From positions 9,601,618 to 9,665,617 of the forward strand of contig NW_004624804.1 in assembly GCF_000247695.1 (NCBI RefSeq): a stretch of 64,000 bases of DNA, read 5' to 3'. Position numbers and translations under genes: made by a program. Under the pieces are notes generated by a model. The model made no database searches. It had not been told where the DNA came from and worked only from the letters and a program-made list of their open reading frames with translations. The stretch is from Heterocephalus glaber. Taxonomy: Eukaryota; Chordata; Mammalia; Rodentia; Bathyergidae. This document shows, piece after piece, positions 20,828 to 33,400 of the stretch (position 1 is its first letter; each line of letters opens with the position of its first letter).

Positions 20828-21345
20828 CAGACGTTTCTCCTTTAACAACTGAGTCATGTTCCTGCAACTAGGTTGTTAATTGAATTAATTGATAAATGAG
20901 GACTTGGCTATAGTATGCATATTACAATATTCAAAACAAAGAAACTCAAAGAAATCTCCAACATGATGACTTTGCCTTTATTTGCATAACTCTCACATGC
21001 AGTACTGTAATGTATAGCAGGACATAAAACTACAGTACTGTACAGTACAATCAGCAAAAACTACAGTACATATAAACAAGGTGTGCTGTATAAAAAAAGA
21101 CATTGAGGGGCCAGGGATTTAGCTCAGTGGTTCTGCCGCCTGCCTTGCAAGCGCAAGGTCCCAAGTTCGATCCCTGGTACCAAAAAACTTAAAATTAAAA
21201 TTAAAAAGACATTGAGGCTCTATAAACAAGATGTACAGAACTGTACACACGTGCACACACACACACACACAAATGTCGTAAGTCCTAGCAGCAGGTTGTA
21301 AGTCTGAACAGTTAAGACAGGTAGGTCGTTAAAGAGGAACATCTG
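20828..21345. mobile_element. Tigger/mariner-type non-autonomous DNA transposon
   Basis: Left end CAGACGTTTCTCCTTTAAC and right end GTTAAAGAGGAACATCTG are imperfect inverted repeats, flanked by TA on each side (20826-20827 and 21346-21347), as in Tc1/mariner-family insertions. The interior has paired 'ctgtacagtac / gtacagaactgtac' motifs. An ID SINE and a (CA)n tract lie inside. Family name is inferred from the CAG start and TA target. Confidence 0.6.
21107..21202 (+). mobile_element. ID SINE (group A)
   Basis: Inserted in the DNA transposon, with target duplication AAAAAGACATTGAGG at 21094 and 21203. Confidence 0.93.
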
Positions 21346-21349
21346 TATT

Positions 21350-21545
21350 TATTTTTACAACGCTGGGTATTGAACTGAGAGCCTTGGCAAAAAGCTAGAT
21401 CCCCAGCTGTTTTTATTTATTTTTAAATTTTGAGACAGGGTCTCACTAGTTGCCAAATTGCCCAAATTGGGCTTGAACTTGGCATGCTACTGGCTGAGCC
21501 TCCCAGAGTGCTGGGTTTACTGCCGTGTGCCACCATGCCTGCCTT
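21350..21545 (-). mobile_element. Dimeric B1-ID SINE, antisense
   Basis: ID part (gctgggtattgaactgagagccttgg ... gatccccagctg) then the B1 part (tttgagacagggtctcac ... caccatgcctgcc). Confidence 0.75.
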
Positions 21546-21572
21546 GCAGTAACTCCATATACTGGGGATACA

Positions 21573-21755
21573 TTTTTTTTGGTACCAGGGATTGAACTTG
21601 GGACCTTGCACTTGCTAGGCAGGTGCTGGAACCACTGAGCTAAATCCTCAGCCCCGGAAATGCATATATATTTATTTTTTTGGTACCAGGGATTGAACTC
21701 GGGTCCTTGTGCTTGTGAGGCAGGCAGCAGAACCACTGAGCTAGATCCCCGGCCC
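21573..21755 (-). mobile_element. Two ID SINEs, antisense, in series
   Basis: Copies at 21573-21656 (group A) and 21672-21755. The second is flanked by AATGCATAT on both sides. Confidence 0.92.
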
Positions 21756-21861
21756 AATGCATATTTTTAAAAAATTAAAGTTGAATTTATTAAAAGTGAT
21801 GGTCAATAGTAATTTTACTGAACATGACTAAAAGGGTTTGATTTTGTTTGGATTTTGACTT

Positions 21862-21948
21862 TTTATGTTTCTGTGGTGGTAGGATTTGAACCCAGGGCCT
21901 CCCGCATACTAGATGAGAGCTGTGTCACTGAACCACATCCCTAGCCCT
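21862..21948 (-). mobile_element. Old ID SINE, antisense
   Basis: Reads 'tggtaggatttgaacccagggcctcccgc ... tgaaccacatccctagccc'. Confidence 0.7.
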
Positions 21949-22074
21949 AAGTGAAAAGATTTGTGTGTACACATTCATTGGCAACTTTGGGTCTGTGGTT
22001 CTGGTAGTTGTTTGGAGGGTTGATAATACCATCATGTGCAGCTTTTTTTCTTAAGAGCTGCTTTATTTTGAGAG

Positions 22075-22155
22075 GACAGTCTGTTTTTGTACTTATTTGT
22101 TCATTCAGTAGATGTTTCGTGAGTACCTACTGTCAGATTGTGTTAGATACTAAAC
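22075..22155 (+). mobile_element. MIR-type fragment
   Basis: Reads 'tgttcattcagtagatgtttcgtgagtacctactgtcagattgtgttagatact'; ancient. Confidence 0.4.
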
Positions 22156-22167
22156 ATAAAAAGCGAT

Positions 22168-22345
22168 GGGGGCCAGGGATTTAGCTCAGTGGTTTCGCTG
22201 CCTGCTGTGCAAGCGCAAGGACCCGAGTTTGATCCCCAGTACCAAAAACAAAAAAAAAGAGATGGGCTGAGGATTTAGCTCAGTGGCACCAAACCTGCCT
22301 TGCAAGTGCAAGGTCCTGAGTTCGATCCCTGGTACCATAAAAAAG
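22168..22345 (+). mobile_element. Two ID SINEs in series (groups B and C)
   Basis: 22168-22259 is group B (CTGCTGTGCAAGCGCAAGGACC). 22264-22345 is group C (GGCACCAAACCTGCCTTGC). Confidence 0.92.
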
Positions 22346-22651
22346 AGAGAGGGAGAGCGAGCACATCCCTCCCCACTAAGAGTTCAGTCTTGTAGTGCCT
22401 CCCTGGGTAACTAGGTTCTGTGCTTCTCAGTGAGCAAACTCCATAAGCTCGGTTCTCACTGTGGCACTTTGACGTTTTAGGCCTGATCGTTCTTTGTGGA
22501 AGGGCTTTCACAGGCATATGAGGTATTTAATAGCTTCCCTGGCCTCTGTCCACTAGATACCAGTAGCATCTCCATCCCCAAATTGTGATTATCAAAAATA
22601 TTTCCAGACATTGCTAGGTCCCGGGGGGCAAATCTAGGATGTGAACCAGAC

Positions 22652-22737
22652 TTTTTTTTTTTTTTGTACCAGGGATTGAACTTGGGTCCTTGCGCTTGCA
22701 AGGCAAGCGCAGGAACCACTGAGCTAAATCCCTGGCC
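22652..22737 (-). mobile_element. ID SINE, antisense
   Basis: Flanked left by AACCAGACTTTT (22643 region), a string that recurs after this copy and again after the next one. Confidence 0.92.
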
Positions 22738-22750
22738 AAACCAGACTTTT

Positions 22751-22855
22751 GTTTTTTTTTGTTTTTTTTTTGTTTTTTTTGTTACAGGGGATTGAACTCG
22801 GGTCCTTGCGCTTGCGCAGCAGGCAGCTGAAACCACTGAGCTAAATCCCCGGCCC
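22751..22855 (-). mobile_element. ID SINE (group B), antisense
   Basis: Has a long G-interrupted T-tract (22751-22781). Bounded by AAACCAGACTTTT at 22738 and 22856. Confidence 0.92.
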
Positions 22856-23034
22856 AAACCAGACTTTTTTATGTGTGTTGGTGACCAAGAGCTTTGATAA
22901 ATTAGTTTGCAAAAATTTTATACAAAGTTAGCAAATGTAATGAAGAAAAAAACCTAGATCCATTCCACAGCCCTTGTTACTGTTTGTGATTTCACACAGT
23001 AGTGGTACAGAATAAGACCTAACTAAATGTTTTG

Positions 23035-23098
23035 TTTGTTTGCTTGCCAGTACTGGGATTTGAACCCAGCGCCTTTGCACTGAGCTACATCCCCAGGG
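23035..23098 (-). mobile_element. Old ID fragment, antisense
   Basis: Reads 'ccagtactgggatttgaacccagcgcctttgc ... ctgagctacatcccc'. Confidence 0.65.
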
Positions 23099-23120
23099 AG
23101 GCCTTTTTAAATTATTGATT

Positions 23121-23210
23121 GAGGAGCCGAGGATTTAGCTCAGTGGTTTTGCTGCCTACTGCGAAAGTGCAAGGACCCGAGTTCGATCCCAGGTACCAAA
23201 AAAAACCCAC
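23121..23210 (+). mobile_element. ID SINE (group B)
   Basis: Target duplication AAATTATTGATTGA at 23109 and 23220. Confidence 0.93.
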
Positions 23211-23227
23211 CAAAAACATAAATTATT

Positions 23228-23365
23228 GATTGATTTAGACAGAGGTGTCACTGTGTAAGGCTGGCCTTTTAACTCACCGTGTGGCCCAGGCTGGCCTCGA
23301 ACTCACAGCAATCCACCTGCCTCAGCCTCCTGAGTGGTGGGATTACAGGCATGTGCCACCATGAG
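23228..23365 (-). mobile_element. B1 SINE, antisense
   Basis: Reads tttagacagaggtgtcac ... ggctggcctcgaactcacagc ... ggcatgtgccaccatgag. Confidence 0.85.
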
Positions 23366-23780
23366 GGACTACCTTGGCCCTAAACTGGTATGGCCCCTTT
23401 GGGTTCCCATACAGGATTTCTTGGCAGGTATGATGAGTGGGTGCTGGAGGCAGAGGGGGGGCCCCAGGCAGTCAGGGCAGGAAATCCACCCTGACCATCA
23501 GTAGGCACAGCACGAGCAGGCCTCCTTCAGAGTAGTGCCTTGAAGCCCAGGCACCTGCTTCCACCGGGTTGTCTGCATTAAGGAAGTGCTACTTCATCAG
23601 CTGACAACATAGTGTTTTAGAAAAAAGTGCTACAGTTCCAAGAATATCTTATTTTCTAAAAGCAAAGCAGTAAACCACTTTCTTTGGAACTCTGAACAAA
23701 AAAGTGACTCCAGTGTTTTTCATTCACATGACTTTGAATTACTTTACTGCCAGGTGGTCTTACTTGAACTTCTGTTTTGT

Positions 23781-23965
23781 TTTGCGGCAGTACCAGTGAT
23801 TGAACCCAAGGCTTCATGTTCTACCATTGATCTACATTCCCTTTAAAATTTTTAATTTAAAATTTAAATGCTAAAGTTGGCCAGGCTGGGCTCAAACTTG
23901 AGATCCTCCTGCTTCAGCCTCCCATGTAGCTGGGATTATAGGTGTGCAGGACTGTATCCAGCTGA
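23781..23965 (-). mobile_element. Dimeric B1-ID SINE, antisense
   Basis: ID part (ggcagtaccagtgattgaaccc ... tgatctacattccc) followed by a B1 part (ccaggctgggctcaaacttg ... tatccagctg). Confidence 0.7.
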
Positions 23966-24296
23966 CTTCTTCACTTTATTGCTTAACCATGTTCAGACAA
24001 CATACGAAGAACATTAAACAGCTGAGAATTTATTTTAATAGTCTCAACAGAGTTTGTCTTCCAGTGATGCCTGGCTTCTCAAGTAGTGGGACTACTTTCC
24101 CATTGAAAAGGGTCCCTCACCTTTGGTACCAATCAGCCTTAAACATCCATTTATCCTCTTAGGTTAGTTCCTTACCCGTGGGGCATGTGTGTGTATTGGT
24201 AACTAGGTCAACTCTTTTATCCTGTTTGCCTAATAATTACCTAAATTCCATACCTCTACTCTCTGCTCAAACTTTTGTATATCCTTATTCTTACAG

Positions 24297-24400
24297 AATA
24301 TCCACATTTTCACCCCGTACTGGGTGGAGTTTTCTGATTCATCATGGATAATCTGTCACACGAAGACATTCAGCTGAGGGCTAACCAGCTCACTGATGAG
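24297..24400 (+). CDS. SNAP23: SNAP23 first coding exon (5' UTR 24297-24343)
   Basis: Acceptor TATTCTTACAG before 24297, start codon at 24344, 19 codons ([19 protein letters not shown]), donor GTGAGT at 24401. The intron phase after it is 0. Confidence 0.97.
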
Positions 24401-27400
24401 GTGAGTAAATAATTGATTCTATTTCAGTTTTCACAGTGGAGAAATGACACAGCCTTCCTAGAGCTCGTTTTAGCCTCTTCCTGGTCCTTGTATATCAAAG
24501 AATGCCTTTGTCCCATAGTACCATCACTAGCCCTTTTTTTTCCCCCAACTCTCAGAAAAACTGCGTAAGTGAAAATAATTTTTATGATTTTTTTAAAAAT
24601 TTAGGTAGTCATTACTAAATAGTTCCTTGCAACAAAGATACTCTAAACTTTTTTTGTTTTTTGGGGGGGGACAGGGTCTCCCTTTGTAGTTCAGGCTGGC
24701 CCTTAACTCACTATGTAGCCCAGGTTGCTACAAACTCGAAGCAATCCTCCTACCTCAGCCTCTTAAGTGTTGGGATTATAGGCATGCACCACCGTGCCTG
24801 GCTAAACTTTCATTTTTATTTAACAATTTCCTGGTAGGTGTGTAATATACTTAGATTTCTGCCAATATTAAATTTTTATGTGCTCTATTAACCCTACCAT
24901 CTAAATTTTCTCTTAAAGAGCATCGGGCAGGAAGAAAATAACTAAAAAATGTTGACCAACTTTGTTTTGTTTTAAAGAGAAGGATGGCCTGGCAGCTTTT
25001 AAAACAGAGTAGCTTTCACATCATGAATGTGGCCTATGAGCTGTTTTTGTTTGTTTGTTTTCTCTACATATTTTGGAATGTTAAAACTCTGCTTTTTTCC
25101 TAGTCTCTGGAGAGTACGAGGAAAATCCTGGGCTTAGCCATTGAGGTAAGAAGTGTTTAGTTATCATGTTAAATACAGAAATTTATAGGAGGGATCCTAA
25201 TAGCACAAACTGGAGTTGGTGTTAAAGGGTACTGTAGCAGTACCTTTCATTATTTGAAACCAGAAGTTGCTGAAATTAAGCCGTACACTAACAGGCCATT
25301 TCTGGTTTTTCCCTTTGACAGTATTAGAGTATGACAGGGAAGATGAATTCATCATGACTTTGTGACAATTGTTTGGGGGAATTAATATATTAAAAGTGTG
25401 TTGGTTTAACACTCGAGTTTCTAAATGATTCTTTCTATTTGTCAGTCTGCACATTTTGTTTCTGTTATTTTGGGTTTGTTTTTCTGTATTATCAGCTTTC
25501 CCTCTCTTCTTTCAGTCTCAGGATGCAGGAATCCAAACCATCACCATGCTGGATGAACAAGGGGGTAAGTTGAAATCATTGGTAGAAACTCTCTGCGATA
25601 TACAGTGCCCAAAAGCCCTGTCAATCCCCTACTCATCAATTCGGGAGTGTCTTCCTTTGTAAGATAAGAGGGATATGTTTCCTTCCTTTCTTCTGATTTG
25701 AATTATATCACTTTCCTTGCTGGTTTGGGATGAGAGGCAACAATGCCCAGCTGTCTACCAGATACGTGTTAAGCCAGGATGGCATATTGGGGGCATTGGT
25801 TATGAAGATTAGACATGATTTTTTTTTTTTGGTACTGGGAATCGAACTCAGGACCTTGCACTTTCCAGGCAGGTGTGCTGCCACTGAGCTAAATCTCTGG
25901 CCCCAGTGATATTCTTGCATCATCCCCAGCAAACAAGTTAAGTGGAAAAGCAAGTCTAAATTCAGATGAGCCTAGAAAAGATATATTCCGTTAGAGCTAG
26001 GTCTGGTGGCACACACCTGTAATCCCAGCCCTTGGGAGGCTGAGCCAGGAAGATTGGAGTTGGAGGCCAGCATGTACTACATAGGGAGCTCAAGGCCAGC
26101 CTGAACTACATAGTGAGATCCTATCTCAAACATTTAAAAAAGGGGCCGGGGATGTAGCACAGTGGTTCTGCCGCCTGCCTGGGGATGTAGCACAGTGGTT
26201 CCGCCGCCTGCCTCAAAAGCTCAAAACCTCAAGGTTCCAAGTTCGATCCCCAGTACCAAAAAAAAAAGAAGCTGGGTGTGGTGGAGCATACCTTTAATCC
26301 CAGCACTCAGGAGGCTGAGGCAGGTGGATTGCATGAGTTTGAGGCCAGCCTGAGTTACATAGTGAGTTGAAGGCCAGCATGTCTCAAAAAAACCAATCAA
26401 TTGATTGATCAATCAGTAGAAAAGAAAAAAAAGAAATATTTGATTTGAGTTGGCCCTTGTAATGTGTTCTAGTTTTTATTAGTCTTGTGACAGCCTGCAG
26501 GTTTTGAGCCCATTAAGTGGTAGAAATACTGGGAATTTGGTCTGGTCAAAATATACTTAACTTGGTTGCAAGGGTACCTTTGAACCACCCTCCCAAGCTC
26601 ATGCTCCTGGTGTACATACTTCTTTTCTTTTCTTTTTCTTTTCTTTTTTTTTTTTATGAGACAAGGGCTCACCACATAGTTCATGCTGGTCTTGAACTAA
26701 TTATGTAGTCCAGGCTGGCCTCAAACTTGTGGTGGTCCACCTGCTTCAGCCTCCTGAGTGCTGGAATTATAGACATGCACACCACACCCAGCACAAATTT
26801 CTTTAGAATAGATCTTTCTATAGTGAGAGGTCAGATGCTACAGGATCAGTATGGAAAAGAGCCTTTCATGTTGAATGGTTTGTAATATCTTCTGACACTG
26901 ATGTATTCACTATGGCAGGTTATTGGTAGATTTGAGGTTAATGTTTGGAGCTCTATAATATAGGATATTCTGGTTGAGACTGTAAATGTAATACAAAATT
27001 TAACTCCCACAACTCATTCTTAGAACAACTAAACCGCATAGAAGAAGGCATGGACCAAATAAATAAAGACATGAGAGAGACAGAGAAGACTTTAACAGAA
27101 CTCAACAAGTGCTGTGGCCTTTGTGTCTGTCCATGTAACAGGTAAGTTGATAAGTCAAGACCTTTTAAAAGAAAGAAGGGAAGGAGGAAGGGTGGATGGA
27201 ATCCCTGCCCTCTAACCCACAGGCTCCTTACCCAAGTAAGGTCAGAAATATGATTAGGCCTAAATGAGGAACTTTGATATAGACAAATTAAGATATTTTT
27301 CCTTCAGTTTAGCTTGGTAGTTCATGCCTATAATCTCAGCACTCTGAGAGACTGAGGCAGGAGGATCACAAGTTTCAGCCCAGCCTAGGCAATCTAGTAG

Positions 27401-30400
27401 CTTAGGAAAACCCTGTCTCAAAATTAAAAAAAAAAAAAAAAAAGGAGGCCTGGGGATGTAGCTCAGTGCAAAGGCTCTGGGTTCAATTCCCAGTACCATC
27501 AAAAAAAGTTCTCAGCCAGGCATGGTGGTGCATGTCTGTAATCCCAGCACTCTTAAGAGACTGAAGCAGGAGGATTGCAAGTCTCAACATTTAAAAAATG
27601 GAATTAAAAACAAGAGCTGGAGATGCAGTTCAGTGGGAAGGTTCAGTCCTCAATATGAGGGAAAAAAATCTTCGGCCAGATTTTTTTTTTTTTTTTCATA
27701 TAAATAGAACCATTCACAGAAAACTATGCCTTAAATCTGACCAGTCTTGCCTAGGATGAAGTCCCAATTTTAATTTATACATGGAACGGTAGGGAATATA
27801 TACATCTGGATGATATAGAACAGGATGAAATAAGGAGTATTAACACAGTGTGTATTCTGCCACAGGCACATGAGAGATGGCCAGGGAAGTGAAGGACTGG
27901 GGTACTGTCTTTAAAAGACTTGACATGTGCCTGTCATACAGGAAAGAACAGCAGAGACATAAATCAGTGTTAGATCAATGTGATACTGACGGGGGTCTAG
28001 AGCTGACGAAAGTTAGATTAGAGAATATCATGGAGGAAGTAGACATGAGCTGGGCTTTGAGTGAACATGGAGCATGAAGGGACCTGGAGGAATATAAGCC
28101 GAGTGGGAGGCATTGGGTTCAATCCCCAGGGACTGAACAGATAAAAAGGGGAGGGAGAGGGAGGGCATTTCCTGTGGAAGGTTCAGAGTAAACAAACAGT
28201 AAAGAAGAGCTTGACCCAGCTAAGCTGCATGATTCATGTAGATGAGAAATGGAAAATAAGAAGCAGGTAGTGGAAGAAACCAAACTAGGAGTTGGTAAAT
28301 TGAACCATGTGACCTTACCCCATAAGCTAGTTGAAAACCTTTTATAATCTAGAGTGAGACTCTGAGGTGAGACTTTATCAGCAAGATAGGGAGGAAAGTG
28401 TAAATGAAGGAGAATTCATAAGCAATATAAGAGGAAACTGACTGCGTTAGCAATATAAGAGGCAAGAATCAAAGGTGGCCGGAGATTTGGAGTCTCCAGT
28501 ACACTAGGAGACGGAAGGTTTTCAAACTGTTTCTGTATATCGCATGAGATCATGCTTGACACGAAGGAATTCACTCTTTTTAATTAATCTGTTGTGAATA
28601 TTTACATTCTCTACTTATCTATGTTATCTGTGAGTAAACCAAATTCCACAGTGTTACAAATATTGTATGTATTCAGACTAGGATGGAATTTGCACTGAGG
28701 GAGTTAACTATTACCTTCTCTTTTGTTAGGAGTTCATTTGTGTTTTTTAAAAATCATTAACGAAGCAGTTTTGAACTTTACTCTTAGTTGAGATGACAGT
28801 GTCTGGAGATTGTAACTGTACTTACTGCTGAAAGGGTTTGTTTTTAAAGTGCTTCATAAACATCAGCCCTTCCATCCAGTTGTCTCAAGTGGTCTGGTAA
28901 ATCAACAGTTCATGCAAAGGTTTATAACTCTCAGCATTTCTTTCCTCAAAGGAGTTAGGAATAGTAGTGCTTTTGTTAAACTGTCATATTTTCAGATAAA
29001 TGTTTTCATGTGACAACATTTTCTGTGCCATTTCTGTTAGATAAAATAGTTAAGTTGCTTATTGGTCAACCGTAGATTTTGTTTTAGCCATGAGAAATTA
29101 AGATTTGACAGTGTTCTTCCTAGCCTAGTCCATTGGCTTTCTATCTTAATACAAATACATTGATCTGTTTAGACTTTGGTTGACTCTCTAACAATCAACT
29201 GTGGTTTACCAGTCAAGGTTTATACAAGTTACACAGTCAGCAAACAAGTTATCAATGTGGTTTTGTTTGGTTTGGTTTTGGTTTTGGTTTTTTGAGACAG
29301 GATCTTGCTATGTAGTTCAGGCTGGCCTTGAACTCACTGTGTACCCCAGAATGGCCTTGAACTCATATAGCGACTCTCCTGCCTCCGCCTCCTGAGCACT
29401 GGGATTACAGGTGTGCACCACTGTGCCCAGAAAATGCACAGATTATTTGCTTTGAACTCTTAGCTGTGTTTTGCAAACTTCCTATGCCTTTCTCCTGTGT
29501 TCCATGCTTCCCCTGGGAAGAGTGAAGGGGAAAAAGTGTATGAATTTCTCAGAGATGAAGTGTTAGGGGAAGAGCAAGAAGGAAGAAGTCCTTTCTAGAG
29601 TCTAGAGCAGGATCAGCTTTAAGTCTTGCATTGATAAAAGAAAGGGCAGTGCACCCTAAGATAGCCACAAATATAGAAAGTATGGAAATACTGCTGCAGA
29701 AGCAGTACTTTTCTTTCTCTTGTGCTCTCAGCCAAGCAGAGGCAAGCTTTTCTTGGACACAGATGGGAGAGGAGGCAGAGTGTAATTCTGAAGCAGCCTG
29801 CAGCTCTGCCCTCAGTGGCACCCTGACTCAGAGGATCAGGGGCTGCCATAAAAGAGCAGTGGCCTCCTGAAAAGGGGAGACTCATGTCCCAGTAAGATAT
29901 CTAATTTCAATAGCCCTTCTTCCATCTACTCTTTTTTTTAGTATTTCGAGACAGGGTCTTGCTATGTAGTCCTGACTGGCCTTGGACCCACCATGTATCC
30001 CAGGCTGGCCACAAACTCACAGTGATCCTCCTGCCTCAGTCTCCTGAGTGCTGGGATTACAGGTGTGTGCTACCATGCTTGGATTTCTTATGTGCTAATT
30101 TCTGTTTCAGTTAGGCACAACATGTAAACAGCTATAACTTGAGCTTCTCGAAGACAGACACGGGATCCTAGTCCTCTTTGTATAAGGCTAATATTAATTC
30201 TGGTAGTAATAAGAACTGGTAGTAGTAACAACACTGGTCCATAATCTGTGTGTCTGTTTCTCTCACTCTTTTTCCTTTTTTTTTTTTTCCAGTACTAGGG
30301 ATTAAACCCAGGTCTTAGGCTGAGTTACATCTCCAGCCCTTTTTACTTTTTATTTTATTTTTCACTATAAACTTTAATCTATGATATAAAATGCTAAAGA

Positions 30401-33400
30401 CATATCAGAAAACAAAATATAGTGATCAAATTTCATTTTGTAAATAGTTTTGTGGAACAAAGAGATTTCTCTCATACCTGACTTTGTATTGTGTTTTGTT
30501 TGCCTTCTGAGAACTGCACTAACAACAAATTATATAAAGAACACATTTTACTTTTTATTTTGAGACAGGGTCTTTCTAAGTCATTAAGTTCCCCAGACTG
30601 GGCTTGAGTTTGAAATCCTGCATTAGCTTCCCAGAGTGCTGAGATTAGTGTGCATCTATTCCTCTCTCTCCTCTTTCTCTCATTTTTTTTTCCAGTACCA
30701 GAATTGAACTCAGCACCTTGCACTTGGGAAGCAGGCCTGGTGCCACTGAGCTAAGTCACACCCCTCCCCTTTTTTTTTCTTTTGTTTGGTACCGGGGATT
30801 GAACTCGGGACCTTGCGCTTTCGAGGCAGGCGACAGAACCACCGAGCTAAGTCCCTGGCCCAGTCCCCCCCCTTTTTTCCAGTACTGGGGATCAAGCTCA
30901 GGACTTTGCACTTGCCAGGCAGATGCAGTCTCATTTATTTTCACTTAAAAACTTAAAAAGCTTTTTCTTAGTACATGTTTACAGTACATAGTGACCGCAT
31001 TCCTTGTAGGGAGTTGGCATATGTACACATCCCATATTAATTCTCTTTCCTTCCCCTTTCCCTCATCTTCTTCCCTCCCCCGCATTGCTTCTCTCTCTTT
31101 GTTCAACAGAATAACTAAAGCCATGTTAGCAAATCTTTTTATTTAAGACATGGAGGGCTGGGATGTAGCTCAGCACCACACCTGAAAGCCCCTGAGTTCG
31201 ATTCTTGGTACTGGAAAAAAAAGAGGACATGGAAATAGCATTATTTAGAAGGAAAATTTAACTGTAGCTGATTTTTTCTAAAGAATGAGTAATAACAGAC
31301 TACCAGGATTAAAGTTTAAAATTATAGATAAATGCTATTATAACTGAGGCAGGAGGATACCAAATTTAAGCACAGTCTGGGCAACTTAGTGACTTAGTGA
31401 GAACTTGTGTCAAAATAAAATATAAAGGGTTATGAACCAGGTGTGGTGGTGCACATCTCAGAAGGCTGACCCGGAGGATCGCTGTTATTTAGGGGGCAGC
31501 CTCTGAACTACAAGTGAGACCCTGTCTCTTTTGTTTGTTTGGTTTTTTTTGGTACCAGGGATGGAACTCGGGTCCTTGAGCTTGCATAGCAGGCGGTGAA
31601 ACCACTGCGCTAAATCCACCCTGTCTCAAAAGGGGAGAGGGTGAATGCAATTCAGTCAGAAGACCCTGGGTCAATTCCTGTACCACACACAAAAAAGAAA
31701 GAAAGCATGGGTTAGCTTGCTGCATTTGAATTCAAAAAGTAAAGTAGTGCAGATCCTTTTTGCTAAAGTCTTGTATGAATTCTTTATTTTGTATATATTT
31801 TCTTTTTTCCTCTCACTGTATCTTTTTTTTTTTTCCTTTTTTGTTATTGTGCTGAGTATTGAATCCAGGGCTCTCACATGTACCATTGAGCTACAACCCA
31901 AGCCCTTTTTTTTGTTGTTGTTCTGAGACAGAGTCTCACTATGTTGTCCAGGCTGACCTTGAACTTGAAATCCTCCTGCCCCAGACTCTCAAGTAGCAGG
32001 ATTACCAGGGACCATGCCTGGCTTTAACCCTATACTTTTGACAGTAACTCATTAGTTGTAATTCTAAGTAACAGGAGTTTACAAAGAGGCAGATCTGGGA
32101 AGTCTCAGAGTAGTAAACTCCTTGATGTCCCAGTTAAACCATTCTTAGTAAGATATTATTCTGTCTTAACTTGCCTCTCTTATAGTGATGATAAAGTCTA
32201 TAAATATAGAGCTGGGCACAGTACCACAGGCCTGTAATCCCAAGTAATTAAGAGGCTGAGACAGGAGGATTGCAAAATTGAGGCCAGCCTGGGTGACTTA
32301 GTGAGTCCTTGTCTCAAAATGAAAAAAGGGTTTGAGGTATGGCTCAGTGTTAGAGTGCATAAAGTGCATGGCCCAGGGTTCAATATCCAGCTTGCAGGAG
32401 AAAAAAGTCTAACATAATGGCATCTAGTTTGAAGCAAAATTAGTATTTCTGGATCATTTGAAATGAAGTTCAAAATTGTACCATAGGTTTTCTACTGTAA
32501 AATTTCAGCTATGTGTGATTGAAATAAATATTGAATTTATTTCATTTGACAAGTGCTCCCTCTGACCTACTTACTGAAGAGGCAAAGATGAGTAAAGTGT
32601 ATCTGTGGCCCTGTCTGTTTATTTATAATTACTTTACCTTTTTATGTCTCACATGGTATCTGATACATATTCAGTAAATATTTGTAAATCGAATGTTTTT
32701 GAGAAACTTGTTGGCTGGTGGGAAAATGAGACATATAAAAAGATTTTTTAAAATTACACTGCACATAGCACTGGGGATTTAGCTCAGTGGTTCCGGTGCC
32801 TGCCTTGAAAGTGCAAGGTCCTGAGTTCGATCACCGGTACCAAAAAAAATTATAGTGCAAATAAAATATGTATAGTAATTAAAAGAAATCTGTATTCCCA
32901 AAGGAGTGAGGAAGTTTTACAATGTCGCCATTAGTATTTGCCTTCTCTCATAATTTCTGTAGTTTTAAGAAATGAGGGCCGGGGATTTAGTTCAGTGGTA
33001 TCACCGCCTGCCTTGCAAGCACGAGGTCCTGAGTTCGATCCCTGGTACAAAAAAAAAAAAAGAAAAGAAAAGAAATTATATGATCACCTAAACATTTTAA
33101 GGAAAAGTGAAGCGTGCTTTGTTTTATTTATTTATTTATTTATTTGGTACTGGACATGGAACTCGAGTCCTTGTTCTTGCTCAGCAGGCAGCGAAACCAC
33201 TGAGCAAAATCCCCAGCAAAGCGTGCTTTGTTTTAAATAGTTCTCTTCTTTTTGTCTAGATTCTCAGATGTGGGTTGTTTCTGTGAAACCAGGCAGGAAT
33301 TGGAATGTGTTATATTTTTAAACCTGTTTCTGTTCTGTTTGACTGGCATTTACTGTTTTCTACATATCATTCTCTGACTAATCTCTTCCTTTCTAATCTG

